From Azospirillum doebereinerae (GTDB lineage: Bacteria; Pseudomonadota; Alphaproteobacteria; Azospirillales; Azospirillaceae), in contig NZ_RZIJ01000003.1 in NCBI RefSeq assembly GCF_003989665.1, forward strand, positions 186,001 to 250,000: a stretch of 64,000 nucleotides of DNA. The letters are read 5' to 3'. Both the position numbers and the translations under genes were made by a program. The notes beneath the pieces are model-generated. The model did not search any database and was not told the origin of the DNA. It worked only from the letters and a program-made list of their open reading frames with translations. Positions 45,229-54,852 of the stretch are shown piece by piece; the first letter of the stretch is position 1; each line of letters begins with the position of its first letter.

Positions 45229-45738
45229 CTACCCCCGGAAATTCAGCAGGCTCGGCGCCTTGTCGATGATCTCTTCCAGGATCAGGGAGGCGGTTTCCAG
45301 CTCGCGCTCCAGTTCGGGGCCGAGCTTGCCGATGTAGCCGGGGCGGTGCAGCTTCTCGTTGGCGTCGTGCAGGCTGCGCAGCTCCGCCACGAAGATCTCG
45401 CGGGCGCCCATCGGCAGGATCGGGTTGGCCGACAGCACGAAGAAGAAGCGCATGCTGGCGCGCACCAGAAGCGCCAGCATCACCGTGTCCAGCCGCTCGA
45501 ACTGGTCGCGCAGGTCGTCGGAGCGGTTGTCGACCAGATTGCGCAGCCGCTGCTCGATCAGGATGACCAGCGCCTGGAACTCGCCCACCTTGTCGCGGAA
45601 GTCGCGGTAGGCGCCGAAGCTGTGCTTGCTGGCCTCGTGCTCCGCCAGTTGGGCAAGCTTGGAGGCCTCCCGGCACTGGCGCTCCAGCGCCCCAAGCAGT
45701 TCCTTGACCTCGGCTCTGGTGTACTGACGCTTGCTCAT
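45229..45738 (-). CDS. Conserved hypothetical helical protein
   Basis: A 169-residue protein predicted to be almost fully helical: EVKELLGALERQCREASKLA, LVILIEQRLRNLVDNRSDDL and the distinctive SANPILPMGAREIFVAELRS. I do not recognise a family or function. ATG at 45738 (MSKRQYTRAEV) was chosen over an upstream frame with no conserved look. It stands alone between two convergent pairs. Confidence 0.7.
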   Translation of the reverse strand: MSKRQYTRAEVKELLGALERQCREASKLAQLAEHEASKHSFGAYRDFRDKVGEFQALVILIEQRLRNLVDNRSDDLRDQFERLDTVMLALLVRASMRFFFVLSANPILPMGAREIFVAELRSLHDANEKLHRPGYIGKLGPELERELETASLILEEIIDKAPSLLNFRG

Positions 45739-45834
45739 AACGGACCGGGTGCGGGTGGGCGGAGGATGCGGGCGCTTATAGCACAACCGGAACGGTGCGG
45801 CCTATCCCGCCGTCGCCCTTCCTAAAGGCCGGCC

Positions 45835-47397
45835 TCAGTGATCGGCCTTCACCATGCCGCCCGGCCGCCGCACCAGCGGCATGAACAGCAGCGCCGCGAA
45901 GAACACGCCCGACATCAGCAGCAGGCAGTCGTTGAAGGTCAGGATCATCGATTCACGCTGCACCAGCCCGACCAGCTTCGCCATCGCCGCGGCAGCCGGA
46001 TCGGACACCAGCCCGTCGAAGCTCGCCGTCAGCCCGTCCAGCATCTGCTGCACCTCCGGCCGGGCGAGGTTCAGGTTGTCGCCAAGGCGGTTGGTGTGCA
46101 GGGCGCCGCGCTCGATCAGCACGGTGTTGATCACCGCCAAGCCGATGGCACCTCCCAGGTTGCGCATAAGATTGTACAGGCCCGACCCGTTCTTCAGCTT
46201 GTCGGGCGGCAGGGTGCCGAGCGCGATGCTGTTGATCGGGATGAAGCACAGCATCAGCGACAGCCCGCGCACCGCCTGCGGCAGGAACAGCTCCCAGAAT
46301 CCGGTGTCGGCGGTCAGGTGGCTGTTCAGCCAGACACCGGTGCCGAACAGCACCAAACCGATGCCCAGCATGACCCGCAGGTCGAGCTTCTTCGACAAGG
46401 CCCCGGCGATGGGCGCCGACAGGAACTGGAAGGCGCCGGTCACGAACATGATCGTGCCGATCTGCAGGCTGTTGAAGCCCCGCACCCGCGCCAGGAACAG
46501 CGGCTGGAGATAGACCGAGCCGTAGAGGCCGACGCCGATGATGAAGCTGTAGAGCGACCCGATGGCGAAGTTGCGGTCGGCGAAGGCTCGCAACTCGACG
46601 ATCGGATTCTTGTAGCTCAGCACCCGCCAGAAGAAGCCGACCCCGCCGACCACCGCGACCACGGCCAAGACCGCCACCGTCTCGTCGGCCAGCCAGTCGT
46701 TGCGCGGCCCTTCCTCGACCACGTATTCGAGGCTGCCGAGGAAGGCGGCCATCAGCCCGAGCCCGAGGAAGTCGAAGCCCTTGCGCAGCTCCGGGTTCGG
46801 CCGGTCGACGTCGACCAGGAACCAGACCAGCGAGGTGACGATGATGCCGGGCAGGACGTTGGCCAGAAACAGCCAATGCCAGGACAGGCTCTGGGTCAGC
46901 CATCCGCCGAGCGTCGGGCCGATGGTCGGCGCCATGGTGGCGACGAGGCCGATCATGACCGAGACGCCGGCCCGCTTCTCCGGCGGAAAGATGGCGAAGC
47001 TGGTGGCGAAGACGGTCGGGATCATCGCCCCGCCGATGAAGCCCTGAAGCGCCCGCCAGACGATCATCGTCTCGATGCCGCCGGAAAAGGCGCAGGCGAC
47101 GCTGGTCAGGGTGAAGCCGGCCGCCGCCGTGGTGAACAGGACGCGGGTCGACAGGATGCGCGAGAGGATGCCCGACAACGGGATCATCACCACCTCGGCG
47201 ATCAGGTAGGAGGTCTGCACCCACGAGATCTCGTCGGCGCTGGCCGCCAGACCCGCCTGGATCTCCGACAGGGAGCTGGAGACGATCTGGATGTCCAGGA
47301 TCGCCATGAACATGCCGACCACCATGGCGAAAAAGCCGATGCGGTCGCGCGCGGTCAGCGGACGCATCGCGTGCCCGCCGGGTCCCGGAGCTGCCAT
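45835..47397 (-). CDS. EmrB/QacA-type (DHA2) multidrug efflux transporter
   Basis: A 520-residue, 14-helix major-facilitator transporter. It carries the DHA2 motifs MAILDIQIVSSSLSEIQAGL and WVQTSYLIAEVVMIPLSGIL, the motif PTIGPTLGGWLTQSLSWHWL and IGTIMFVTGAFQFLSAPIAG. It extrudes lipophilic compounds by proton antiport, working with the membrane-fusion protein encoded just upstream. Start ATG at 47397 (MAAPGPGGHAMRPL). A palindromic repeat lies between the two genes. Confidence 0.93.
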   Translation of the reverse strand: MAAPGPGGHAMRPLTARDRIGFFAMVVGMFMAILDIQIVSSSLSEIQAGLAASADEISWVQTSYLIAEVVMIPLSGILSRILSTRVLFTTAAAGFTLTSVACAFSGGIETMIVWRALQGFIGGAMIPTVFATSFAIFPPEKRAGVSVMIGLVATMAPTIGPTLGGWLTQSLSWHWLFLANVLPGIIVTSLVWFLVDVDRPNPELRKGFDFLGLGLMAAFLGSLEYVVEEGPRNDWLADETVAVLAVVAVVGGVGFFWRVLSYKNPIVELRAFADRNFAIGSLYSFIIGVGLYGSVYLQPLFLARVRGFNSLQIGTIMFVTGAFQFLSAPIAGALSKKLDLRVMLGIGLVLFGTGVWLNSHLTADTGFWELFLPQAVRGLSLMLCFIPINSIALGTLPPDKLKNGSGLYNLMRNLGGAIGLAVINTVLIERGALHTNRLGDNLNLARPEVQQMLDGLTASFDGLVSDPAAAAMAKLVGLVQRESMILTFNDCLLLMSGVFFAALLFMPLVRRPGGMVKADH

Positions 47398-47423
47398 GGG
47401 TGTCGTCCCTGGTCGGAGAAGGA

Positions 47424-47577
47424 AGCCCTTCGCCCCTTGTGGGGCGAGGCTCTGAGGACGCCAAAGGCGTCCAATGAGTTCGCGGGTTGGGATGAGGGGC
47501 ATTCGCCGAAGGCGACGGAGGGAAAATTTGCGCCCCCTCACCCCAACCCCTCTCCCACGAGGGGAAAGGGGCTTATC
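47424..47577. repeat. Palindromic intergenic repeat inside the efflux operon
   Basis: An imperfect inverted repeat of about 150 bp. GGGTTGGGATGAGGGG (near 47484) is nearly complementary to CCCCTCACCCCAACCC (near 47537), and the flanks AAGCCCTTCGCCCC and GGGGAAAGGGGCTT also pair. It lies between the efflux genes and resembles the element at 39171-39298 in composition and layout. It may shape the mRNA between the two genes. Confidence 0.6.
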
Positions 47578-47579
47578 GA

Positions 47580-48689
47580 TTACTTCGCCGCGACCGCCTG
47601 CTTGACGCTCAGCGCGCCGAACACGCCGCCATCGGCGACGTGCGGCTGATGGTCGGAACCGCGCGTGTCCACCTCGGCCACCACCGACAGGCCGGGGCGC
47701 AGCAGGCCGGCGAGCGCGCCGTCGTGCGGCAGGGCGATGCGCACCGGCACGCGCTGCACGATCTTGGTGAAGTTGCCGGTCGCGTTCTCCGGCGGCAGCA
47801 GCGAGAACTTGGAGCCCGAGGCCGGCGCGAAGCTTTCGACCCGGCCCTCCAGCTTGCGGCCGGGGAAGGCGTCGACCTCGATGCTTACGGTCTGACCCGG
47901 CCGCATGCGGTCGATCTGGGTTTCCTTGAAGTTCGCGACGACGTAGACGTCGGGCAGCGGCACCAGCGCCAGCAGTTGCACGCCCGGCCGGGCGTATTGG
48001 CCGACCTGGACTCCCCGGTTGCCGATGACGCCGTCGACCGCCGCGCGGATCACCGTGCCGGCCAGATCGTTGCGGGCGGAGTCGAGCGACGCCTCGGACT
48101 CGGCCAGACGCGCCTCGGTCTCAATCCGGGTGGCGCGCAGCACGCCGACCTGGTCGTTCTCGGCGGCGAGCGCCGCGCGGGACTTGGCGACCTGCGCCAC
48201 CGCCTTGCGCAGGTCGGCGTCGGCGGTCTCCAGCTTCTGGCGGCTGGTCCAGCTGTCGTTGGCGAGCGAGCGGTTGCGGTCGTAGTCCTGCTGGGCGCGG
48301 CGTTGCTCGGCGTCGGCGCTCGCCAGCGAGGCGGCGGCCTGGTCGATGATCGCGCGCTGGAGTTCCAGCTTGCTGTCGAGCGTGCCGAGCCCGGCCCGTT
48401 GCGTGTTCACGGCGGCCTCGGCCTCCGCCACCTTGACGCGGAAGTCGCGGTCGTCGAGCACGACCAGGACGTCGCCCGAGCGCACCTGCTGGTTCTCCGC
48501 CACGCGAACCTCGCGCACATAGGCCGAGACCTTGGGGCTGACAACGGTGATGTCGCTCTGCACATAGGCGTTGTCGGTCGATTCCATGAACCGGCCGTTG
48601 GTCCACCAGCCGTAGCCGGCGTAGCCCCCGCCCGTCAGGGCCGCGACCGCGACAGCCGACAGGACGATCTTGCGGACGTTCGATGCCAT
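47580..48689 (-). CDS. EmrA/HlyD-type membrane-fusion protein
   Basis: A 369-residue periplasmic adaptor with one N-terminal membrane anchor (KIVLSAVAVAALTGGGYAGY), the barrel-sandwich entry TDNAYVQSDITVVSPKVSAY, a long coiled-coil hairpin (about 80-200) and the second half-lipoyl motif AAVDGVIGNRGVQVGQYARP. It links the DHA2 transporter to the outer-membrane channel. ATG at 48689 (MASNVRKIV) was chosen. It is divergent from a TetR regulator with palindromic operator DNA between them. Confidence 0.93.
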   Translation of the reverse strand: MASNVRKIVLSAVAVAALTGGGYAGYGWWTNGRFMESTDNAYVQSDITVVSPKVSAYVREVRVAENQQVRSGDVLVVLDDRDFRVKVAEAEAAVNTQRAGLGTLDSKLELQRAIIDQAAASLASADAEQRRAQQDYDRNRSLANDSWTSRQKLETADADLRKAVAQVAKSRAALAAENDQVGVLRATRIETEARLAESEASLDSARNDLAGTVIRAAVDGVIGNRGVQVGQYARPGVQLLALVPLPDVYVVANFKETQIDRMRPGQTVSIEVDAFPGRKLEGRVESFAPASGSKFSLLPPENATGNFTKIVQRVPVRIALPHDGALAGLLRPGLSVVAEVDTRGSDHQPHVADGGVFGALSVKQAVAAK

Positions 48690-48750
48690 TGTCTCTAACC
48701 CCTGCAACCCGTTACGGCCCGCGCCCGTCCGGCGGCCTTGCCGCCTGGAG

Positions 48751-48769
48751 AAACTGAACCGTTCAGTTT
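48751..48769. promoter_or_regulatory. TetR-type operator, perfect palindrome
   Basis: AAACTGAACCGTTCAGTTT is a perfect 9-1-9 inverted repeat, located between the divergent efflux operon and the TetR gene. A degenerate copy at 48814-48832 (GAACTGAAC-G-GTTTAGTTT) has two mismatches. Both are likely binding sites of the adjacent TetR protein. Confidence 0.75.
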
Positions 48770-48813
48770 AGTCTTGTCGGAAGATGAGTGATGACCTATC
48801 TGTTGTCAAGGCC

Positions 48814-48832
48814 GAACTGAACGGTTTAGTTT
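48814..48832. promoter_or_regulatory. Second TetR-type operator, imperfect palindrome
   Basis: A 9-1-9 inverted repeat sharing the GAACTGAAC half-site with the perfect operator at 48751. The spacing of 63 bases between centres is about six helical turns. It lies 21 bases before the first TetR start codon, suggesting autoregulation. Confidence 0.6.
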
Positions 48833-48853
48833 CCACAACAGGATGGTCGTCCG

Positions 48854-49549
48854 ATGCGGAACGCGGCGGGACCGAAGAGCATGGTTGCAGAAAGCACAGT
48901 TTCAGACGAGGCGCGCATGTCCACACTGGTTGCCCCCACCCCGGAAGCGGGTTCCAAGCCGGCCCAGATTCTGGAGGCCGCCGGCGCCCTGTTCCTGGAG
49001 AACGGTTACGGCGCGGTCAGCATGGACGCCGTGTCCAAGAAGGCCAACGTCTCCAAGGCGACGCTCTACGCGCATTTCGGCAGCAAGGACGAGTTGTTCC
49101 GGGCGATGATCGCCTGCGAATGCGCCAGCTCGGCGCTGGCCAACGTGCTGGAGGAGGCCCGCCAGCTGCCGGTGGCCGAGGGGCTGCGGATGATCGGGCT
49201 GAAATTCGCCCTGTTCGTCACCTCGCCCAAGGCGCTGGCGATGTACCGGGTGATCCTGGGCGAGGCGCACCGCTTCCCCGAACTGGCCCGCGCCTTTCAC
49301 GAATCCGGGCCGGCGATAACCTTCACCCAGGTCAGCGGCTTCCTGGCCGAGGCCGTCCGCAAGGGCGAACTGGCGATCCCCGACGTCGAGATGGCGACGC
49401 ATCAGTTCTTCGGATTGGTGAAGGCCAATCTCCACATGCGCTTCCTGCTGTGCCTGGAAGACCGGCCGAACCGCGAGAAGATGGAACGCTTCATCGACAG
49501 CGCCGTCGCCCTGTTCGTCAAAGGCTACGCACCGCCCGCGGCGCCGTAA
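48854..49549 (+). CDS. TetR/AcrR-family regulator of the efflux pair
   Basis: A 231-residue TetR-family repressor. The DNA-binding helix-turn-helix is at about residues 38-85 (ILEAAGALFLENGYGAVSMD, then AVSKKANVSKATLYAHFGSK). The C-terminal ligand domain is AcrR-like. Three in-frame ATG codons are possible starts (48854, 48881, 48917); the longest is listed, though 48917 (MSTLVAP, after GAGGCGCGC) is attractive. Divergent from the EmrA/EmrB genes with two palindromic operators between, so it most likely represses that pair and itself. Confidence 0.88.
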   Translation: MRNAAGPKSMVAESTVSDEARMSTLVAPTPEAGSKPAQILEAAGALFLENGYGAVSMDAVSKKANVSKATLYAHFGSKDELFRAMIACECASSALANVLEEARQLPVAEGLRMIGLKFALFVTSPKALAMYRVILGEAHRFPELARAFHESGPAITFTQVSGFLAEAVRKGELAIPDVEMATHQFFGLVKANLHMRFLLCLEDRPNREKMERFIDSAVALFVKGYAPPAAP

Positions 49550-49641
49550 ATCCGCCCCCGACTTTGCCGTCATTGTCCGGACGGCCCTACCGGATCTCTG
49601 ACCTTTGGCCAGGGTTACGCTTGCTTGTTTTGCTGGATTGC

Positions 49642-49658
49642 ATCAGATAGCGTCTGAT
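49642..49658. promoter_or_regulatory. Small inverted repeat upstream of the diguanylate cyclase
   Basis: ATCAGA (49642-49647) and TCTGAT (49653-49658) form a 6-bp inverted repeat 35 bases before the cyclase start. It may be an operator or a weak RNA hairpin; nothing more can be said. Confidence 0.3.
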
Positions 49659-49692
49659 CATACGGGAGTAATCAGCCACAGCGGCAGAGCGG

Positions 49693-50886
49693 ATGAATCT
49701 GGACACCACCTTCATCGCGCAGATGATCGCCATCATCGGCTTCACCGTCGGCGGATCGGTGCTGCTGGCGTCGGTGTCCTATCCGAACCACATCCGGCGT
49801 GGCCTCCGCTCCTACGCCTATGGCAAGCTGCTGGTCGCGGCTGGCTTTCTGATCGCTGCGTCGCGCGGCGCCACGCTCCCCGAGATCACGGTTCCAGCGG
49901 CGAACGGGATCGTCATCGCCGGACTGTCGCTGAATTACGTCTGCGTCCGCCATTTGCAGCAGAAGCCGGTTCCAAAAGGCATGGTGTCGGGCTGCGGCGC
50001 GGTCGTCGCCGCGTTCTGCGCCCTGGTGCTGTTCGTGGATCCCGCCGATCTGTCCAATGTCCGTTTGGTGTCGAGCGTCGCGGCGGTGCTGCTGCTGGGA
50101 CTGGTCGCGGCGGAGCTTCTGCTGTTCTACGAGGGGCGCGGCATCGCGCACTATATGTCGGGCGTGCTGCTGTTCCTGATGGGGCTGGCCTTCGCCCTGC
50201 GCATCTGGGCGGCGGCAAGCCAGCCGGCCAGTCCGGTCGACCAGATGATCAACGACGGCGCGGAGCGGGCCGTCCTGCTCATGAGCTTCCTCGGCACCGT
50301 GGTCGGAAGCATCACCTTCATTCTGATGGCGGGTGACGCCTTCAACAAGGAATTGACCATTCTGGCGCACACCGACGGGTTGACCGGCCTGCTCAACCGC
50401 CGGCGCTTCCTGGAGATCGGCGAAAACGAGTTCCAGCGCGCCCGCCGGCACGGCCGCCCGCTGACCGTTCTCACCATCGACATCGACCGCTTCAAGACGA
50501 TCAACGACCGCGCCGGCCATCCCTTCGGCGACCGGGTGATCCAGGCAGTGGCGGCAACCTGCGGCACGCAGATCCGGCGGGAGGACGCGGCCGGCCGGCT
50601 GGGCGGCGAGGAGTTCGCCATCCTGCTGCCGGAAACGGACGAGGCAACCGGCGAACAGATCGCCGAGCGGCTGCGCACCGCGATCGAGCGCGATGTGGCA
50701 CCGTTGGGCGCCGAACACGGGCTGGCGGTGACGTGCAGCGTCGGCGGCGTCAGCCTCGGCACGGGGCACCAGAGCTTCACCGATCTGATCGCGTTGTCCG
50801 ACGCGGCGCTCTACGCCGCGAAGAACGGCGGGCGAAACCAGGTGCGCTTTGCCGGAGCGGCCGAGCCGCTGCCGATGGTCGTCTGA
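49693..50886 (+). CDS. Membrane-bound diguanylate cyclase (GGDEF)
   Basis: A 397-residue protein with six or seven predicted membrane helices (about 8-215) and a C-terminal GGDEF domain (about 222-385). The active site is GGEEF (304-308) and is expected to be catalytic. RxxD (R295-D298) lies five residues before it, so the allosteric I-site for product inhibition is present. It makes cyclic di-GMP, which usually favours sessile life. ATG at 49693 begins MNLDTTFIAQMIAIIGF. Confidence 0.93.
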   Translation: MNLDTTFIAQMIAIIGFTVGGSVLLASVSYPNHIRRGLRSYAYGKLLVAAGFLIAASRGATLPEITVPAANGIVIAGLSLNYVCVRHLQQKPVPKGMVSGCGAVVAAFCALVLFVDPADLSNVRLVSSVAAVLLLGLVAAELLLFYEGRGIAHYMSGVLLFLMGLAFALRIWAAASQPASPVDQMINDGAERAVLLMSFLGTVVGSITFILMAGDAFNKELTILAHTDGLTGLLNRRRFLEIGENEFQRARRHGRPLTVLTIDIDRFKTINDRAGHPFGDRVIQAVAATCGTQIRREDAAGRLGGEEFAILLPETDEATGEQIAERLRTAIERDVAPLGAEHGLAVTCSVGGVSLGTGHQSFTDLIALSDAALYAAKNGGRNQVRFAGAAEPLPMVV

Positions 50887-50933
50887 CGCCTGGATTCATC
50901 CGCCGTTAAGAAAAAGGGGGCCAGTGAGAAAAA

Positions 50934-50952
50934 GGGCGCTCCACCCGCGCCC
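50934..50952 (+). terminator. Weak terminator after the diguanylate cyclase gene
   Basis: GGGCGC (50934-50939) and GCGCCC (50947-50952) form a 6-bp stem followed by GGCTTTACC. The stem is short and the T run weak. Confidence 0.35.
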
Positions 50953-51036
50953 GGCTTTACCCGTCCCGCCCGTTGCCGCATTATCCGCCGCACCCGCCCG
51001 GCCGGCGATGCCGGGCCTCATTGACGAATTCGGCAT

Positions 51037-52209
51037 ATGGTCGCGGTCCTGTCCTCTCTCGGTTCCGGCGGGCTGGAGCCCCAGCGCTCCCAGCTCACCC
51101 TCGGCACGAAGTTCCGGCTCATCAACTGGGGGCTCGTGCTGCTGGTCGCGACGATCACCTCGGTCGGCGTCGCCCTGCTCTACTCCGCCGCCGGTGGCCA
51201 CTGGAAGCCCTGGGCGCAGCCGCAGCTGGTCCGCGCCATCCCCGGCTTCGTCCTGATGCTGGGCATCGCGATGATCGACGTGCGGCACCTGATGAAGTCG
51301 GCCTACGTCATCTTCTTCCTGGTGCTGTGCCTGCTGATCGCGGTGGAGCTGATGGGCCGCATCGGCATGGGCGCGCAGCGCTGGATCGACCTGGGATTCT
51401 TCCAGCTCCAACCGTCGGAGTTGATGAAGCCGGCGCTGACCCTGGCGCTGGCCCGCTATTTCCACGGCATCACGCTGGACCAGATCGGCCGGCCGCTGCT
51501 GCTGATCCCACCGCTGCTGCTGGTCTTCACGCCCGTCGCCTTCGTGCTGATGCAGCCGAATCTCGGCACCTCGCTGCTGCTGATCATGGGCAGCGGGGCG
51601 GTGTTCTTCGCGGCGGGCGTGCGCATCTGGAAATTCCTGTTGGTGATCGGCGGCGGCGTCGGCGCCGTCCCCGTCGCCTGGGAGTTCCTGCACGACTACC
51701 AGAAGCAGCGCGTCTACACCTTCCTCGACCCCGAGACCGACCCGCTGGGGGCCGGCTACAACATCCTCCAGTCCAAGATCGCGCTGGGATCGGGCGGGCT
51801 GTTCGGCAAGGGCTTCATGTCCGGCTCGCAGAGCCAGCTGATGTTCCTCCCGGAAAAGCACACCGACTTCATCTTCGTCGTGCTGGCGGAGGAGTTCGGC
51901 ATGGCCGGCGCCTTGGCCCTGCTGGCGCTCTACCTGCTGCTGCTGATCTACGGCGTGGTGATCGCGCTCAGCTGCCGCAGCCAGTTCGCCCGGCTGGTCG
52001 CGGTCGGCATGACGGCGCAGTTCTTCCTCTACGTCTTCGTCAACGTGTCGATGGTGATGGGGCTGATTCCGGTGGTCGGCATCCCGCTGCCGCTGGTCTC
52101 CTATGGCGGATCGGCCATGCTGACGCTGATGATCGGCGTCGGGCTGTTGCTCAGCATGTCCGTCCACCGCGAGATCCGCATTCCCAAAAGCGGCGTCACC
52201 GACGTCTGA
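51037..52209 (+). CDS. rodA: Rod shape-determining peptidoglycan polymerase RodA
   Basis: A 390-residue SEDS-family membrane protein with about ten helices. It has the motifs GMGAQRWIDLGFFQLQPSEL, LMQPNLGTSLLLIMGSGA, GAGYNILQSKIALGSGGLFG, KGFMSGSQSQ and LPLVSYGGSAMLT. RodA polymerises the cell-wall glycan for side-wall growth together with PBP2. The usual mrdA/mreBCD genes are not in this window, so its neighbours appear rearranged or it ends such a cluster upstream on another strand; the GH16 gene follows. Confidence 0.94.
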   Translation: MVAVLSSLGSGGLEPQRSQLTLGTKFRLINWGLVLLVATITSVGVALLYSAAGGHWKPWAQPQLVRAIPGFVLMLGIAMIDVRHLMKSAYVIFFLVLCLLIAVELMGRIGMGAQRWIDLGFFQLQPSELMKPALTLALARYFHGITLDQIGRPLLLIPPLLLVFTPVAFVLMQPNLGTSLLLIMGSGAVFFAAGVRIWKFLLVIGGGVGAVPVAWEFLHDYQKQRVYTFLDPETDPLGAGYNILQSKIALGSGGLFGKGFMSGSQSQLMFLPEKHTDFIFVVLAEEFGMAGALALLALYLLLLIYGVVIALSCRSQFARLVAVGMTAQFFLYVFVNVSMVMGLIPVVGIPLPLVSYGGSAMLTLMIGVGLLLSMSVHREIRIPKSGVTDV

Positions 52210-52352
52210 GGTACCCACCACCCGATCCGGTTAAGCCTGCCGCAGCGACTCCACAACCCGGACGCGCCGTTGCCGCACCACCCCCTACCCACGATATTTG
52301 GGAAGGCGGCCCCCCGATGGTGGGTGCGCGTTCTCCGTCGAGGGAGGTGGAC

Positions 52353-53120
52353 ATGCGGATGCTTGGACAGGCGTTGGCGATGGGCGTCGGGATGGCGGTG
52401 GCGCTCGGCGGCACGTCCGCGCTGGCGGAGTCGGCCTTCACCCGCCAGGGCGGCAGCTTCGAAGAGCATTTCGCCGGGTTCGACAGCAGCCGCTGGCAGA
52501 AGTCGGACGGCTGGAGCAACGGCGGCTACATGGGCTGCGCCTGGAACGACGACAATCTGGCCATCAAGAACGGCAAGCTCGCCTTGTCGGTGACCAACCA
52601 GCCCAAGGGCCGCGAGGCGCTGTCCTGCGCCGAGTACCGCAGCCACCGCTTCTACGGCCTGGGGAGCTACACGGCGAACCTGAAGGCGGTGAAGGCGGAG
52701 GGGGTGATCACCTCGCTGTCGCACTACACCGGCCCGCCCTTCGGCGATCCCTGGGACGAAATCACCATGGGCATCGCCGGCAAGGACACGACCAAGCTGG
52801 AAATCAGCTACGTCGCCAATGGCGTCGGCCACCGCGACGTGGTGGTGGATCTGGGCTTCGACGCCGCCAAGGAGTTCCACACCTACGGCTTCGAGTGGAA
52901 GCCCGACCGCATCACCTGGACGGTGGACGGCCGCTCGGTCCACACCGCGAAGGGCAAGCCGGGCGAGTTGCCGCAGAATCCGGGCCGGCTCTACCTGCAG
53001 TTCTGGAACGGCAGCGGCGACACCCCGTGGCTTCACCGCTTCCAATACCCCGGAAAGCCGCTGACCGCCGAGGTCGCCTGGGTCCGCTTCCGCGAGGACG
53101 CCGCGACCCTCAACAACTGA
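52353..53120 (+). CDS. GH16-like secreted protein with degraded catalytic motif
   Basis: A 255-residue secreted protein with a signal peptide (cleavage near residue 25) and a GH16 beta-jelly-roll: GGYMGCAWNDDNLAIKNGKL, SHRFYGLGSYTANLKAVKAE, HYTGPPFGDPWDEITMGIAG and TYGFEWKPDRITWTVDGRSV. It resembles ExoK-type endo-glucanases, but the GH16 motif ExDxE is E136-I-T-M-G140, so the middle aspartate and second glutamate are missing. Hydrolysis by the usual mechanism is unlikely; binding of polysaccharide or an altered activity are alternatives. AGGGAGGTG precedes ATG 52353. Confidence 0.85.
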   Translation: MRMLGQALAMGVGMAVALGGTSALAESAFTRQGGSFEEHFAGFDSSRWQKSDGWSNGGYMGCAWNDDNLAIKNGKLALSVTNQPKGREALSCAEYRSHRFYGLGSYTANLKAVKAEGVITSLSHYTGPPFGDPWDEITMGIAGKDTTKLEISYVANGVGHRDVVVDLGFDAAKEFHTYGFEWKPDRITWTVDGRSVHTAKGKPGELPQNPGRLYLQFWNGSGDTPWLHRFQYPGKPLTAEVAWVRFREDAATLNN

Positions 53121-53138
53121 CCGGCCTGAAAAGACCGG

Positions 53139-53142
<4 letters not shown>
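53117..53142. terminator. Hairpin overlapping convergent stop codons
   Basis: CTGACCGG (53117-53124) and CCGGTCAG (53135-53142) pair between the GH16-like and livG genes. No T tract follows; possibly a weak bidirectional terminator. Confidence 0.4.
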
Positions 53143-53864
<722 letters not shown>

Positions 53865-53865
53865 C

Positions 53866-54852
53866 TCAGGCCTCCTCCCCCGGCTGGCGGACCAGGCGCA
53901 GGCGGCGCGCCAGCCAAGGCCAGACGCCTTCCGGCCGGAACACCACGATCGTCACCAGGGCCACACCGTAGAACAGCTGCTTCAGGCCCGGCAGATCCAG
54001 CCCGCCGGCCTCGATCAGGAAGGTCAGCCCCTCGCCCAGCGGAGTCAGGATGAAGGCGCCCAGGATCGGGCCGATCAGCGTGCCGATGCCGCCGACGATG
54101 GCCGGCAGGATGATCTCGATGGAGCGGCCCATGGAGAACACCTGCTCCGGGAACAGGTTGTTGAAGTAGAAGGCCTGGAACACCCCGCCCAACGCGGTCA
54201 GCGCCGAGGACACCGCCACGGCGGTCATGCGGGCGCGGAACAGGTCGACGCCGACCGCCTCGGCCGCCTCCGGGTCCTCGCGCACGGCCAGCCACTGGTA
54301 GCCGAGCCGGCTGTGCAGCAGCACCCGCGACAGGGCAAGCGCGCCCAGCACCAGCGCCAGGATCACGTAATAGAACAGCGTCGGCGAGCCGCGCAGGTTC
54401 AGCGGGTCGCTCACCCCGGCCTCGACCGGCAGGAACAGGCCGCCCGAGCCGCCCAGCCACTGGATGTGGTCGAAGCCGATCCGCGCCACCTCGGCAAACG
54501 CGATGGTCAGCAGGGAGAAATGCACCCCCTTCACGCCGAAGCGGAAGCCCAGAAAGCCGATGAAGGTGCCGACGGCCACGGACACCAGCATGGCCAGCAG
54601 CATCCCGGCCCACGGCCCGATCCCGTAATGCACGAACAGCGCGGCGCTGACATAGGCGCCCAGCCCCACATACAGCGCGTGGCCCAGCGACAGCAGGCCG
54701 GAAAAGCCCATCATCACGTTCCAGGCCTGCCCGACATAGGCGAACCACAGCACGGTGGTCAGCACCGACACGACGTAGCGGTCGCCGACCAGAGGCGCCA
54801 CGGCCAGCAGCAGCCCGGCCAGCACCAGAAGAACGATTCCCCGACCGGTCAT
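53866..54852 (-). CDS. livM: Branched-chain amino-acid-type ABC permease LivM
   Basis: A 328-residue membrane permease. It contains QAWNVMMGFSGLLSLGHALY, a typical LivM N-terminal motif, LLTIAFAEVARIGFDHIQWL, the EAA-like EDPEAAEAVGVDLFR and LPAIVGGIGTLIGPILGAFI. ATG at 54852 (MTGRGIVLLVLAG) overlaps the livH stop by four bases. livG follows with one base between. Confidence 0.9.
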   Translation of the reverse strand: MTGRGIVLLVLAGLLLAVAPLVGDRYVVSVLTTVLWFAYVGQAWNVMMGFSGLLSLGHALYVGLGAYVSAALFVHYGIGPWAGMLLAMLVSVAVGTFIGFLGFRFGVKGVHFSLLTIAFAEVARIGFDHIQWLGGSGGLFLPVEAGVSDPLNLRGSPTLFYYVILALVLGALALSRVLLHSRLGYQWLAVREDPEAAEAVGVDLFRARMTAVAVSSALTALGGVFQAFYFNNLFPEQVFSMGRSIEIILPAIVGGIGTLIGPILGAFILTPLGEGLTFLIEAGGLDLPGLKQLFYGVALVTIVVFRPEGVWPWLARRLRLVRQPGEEA

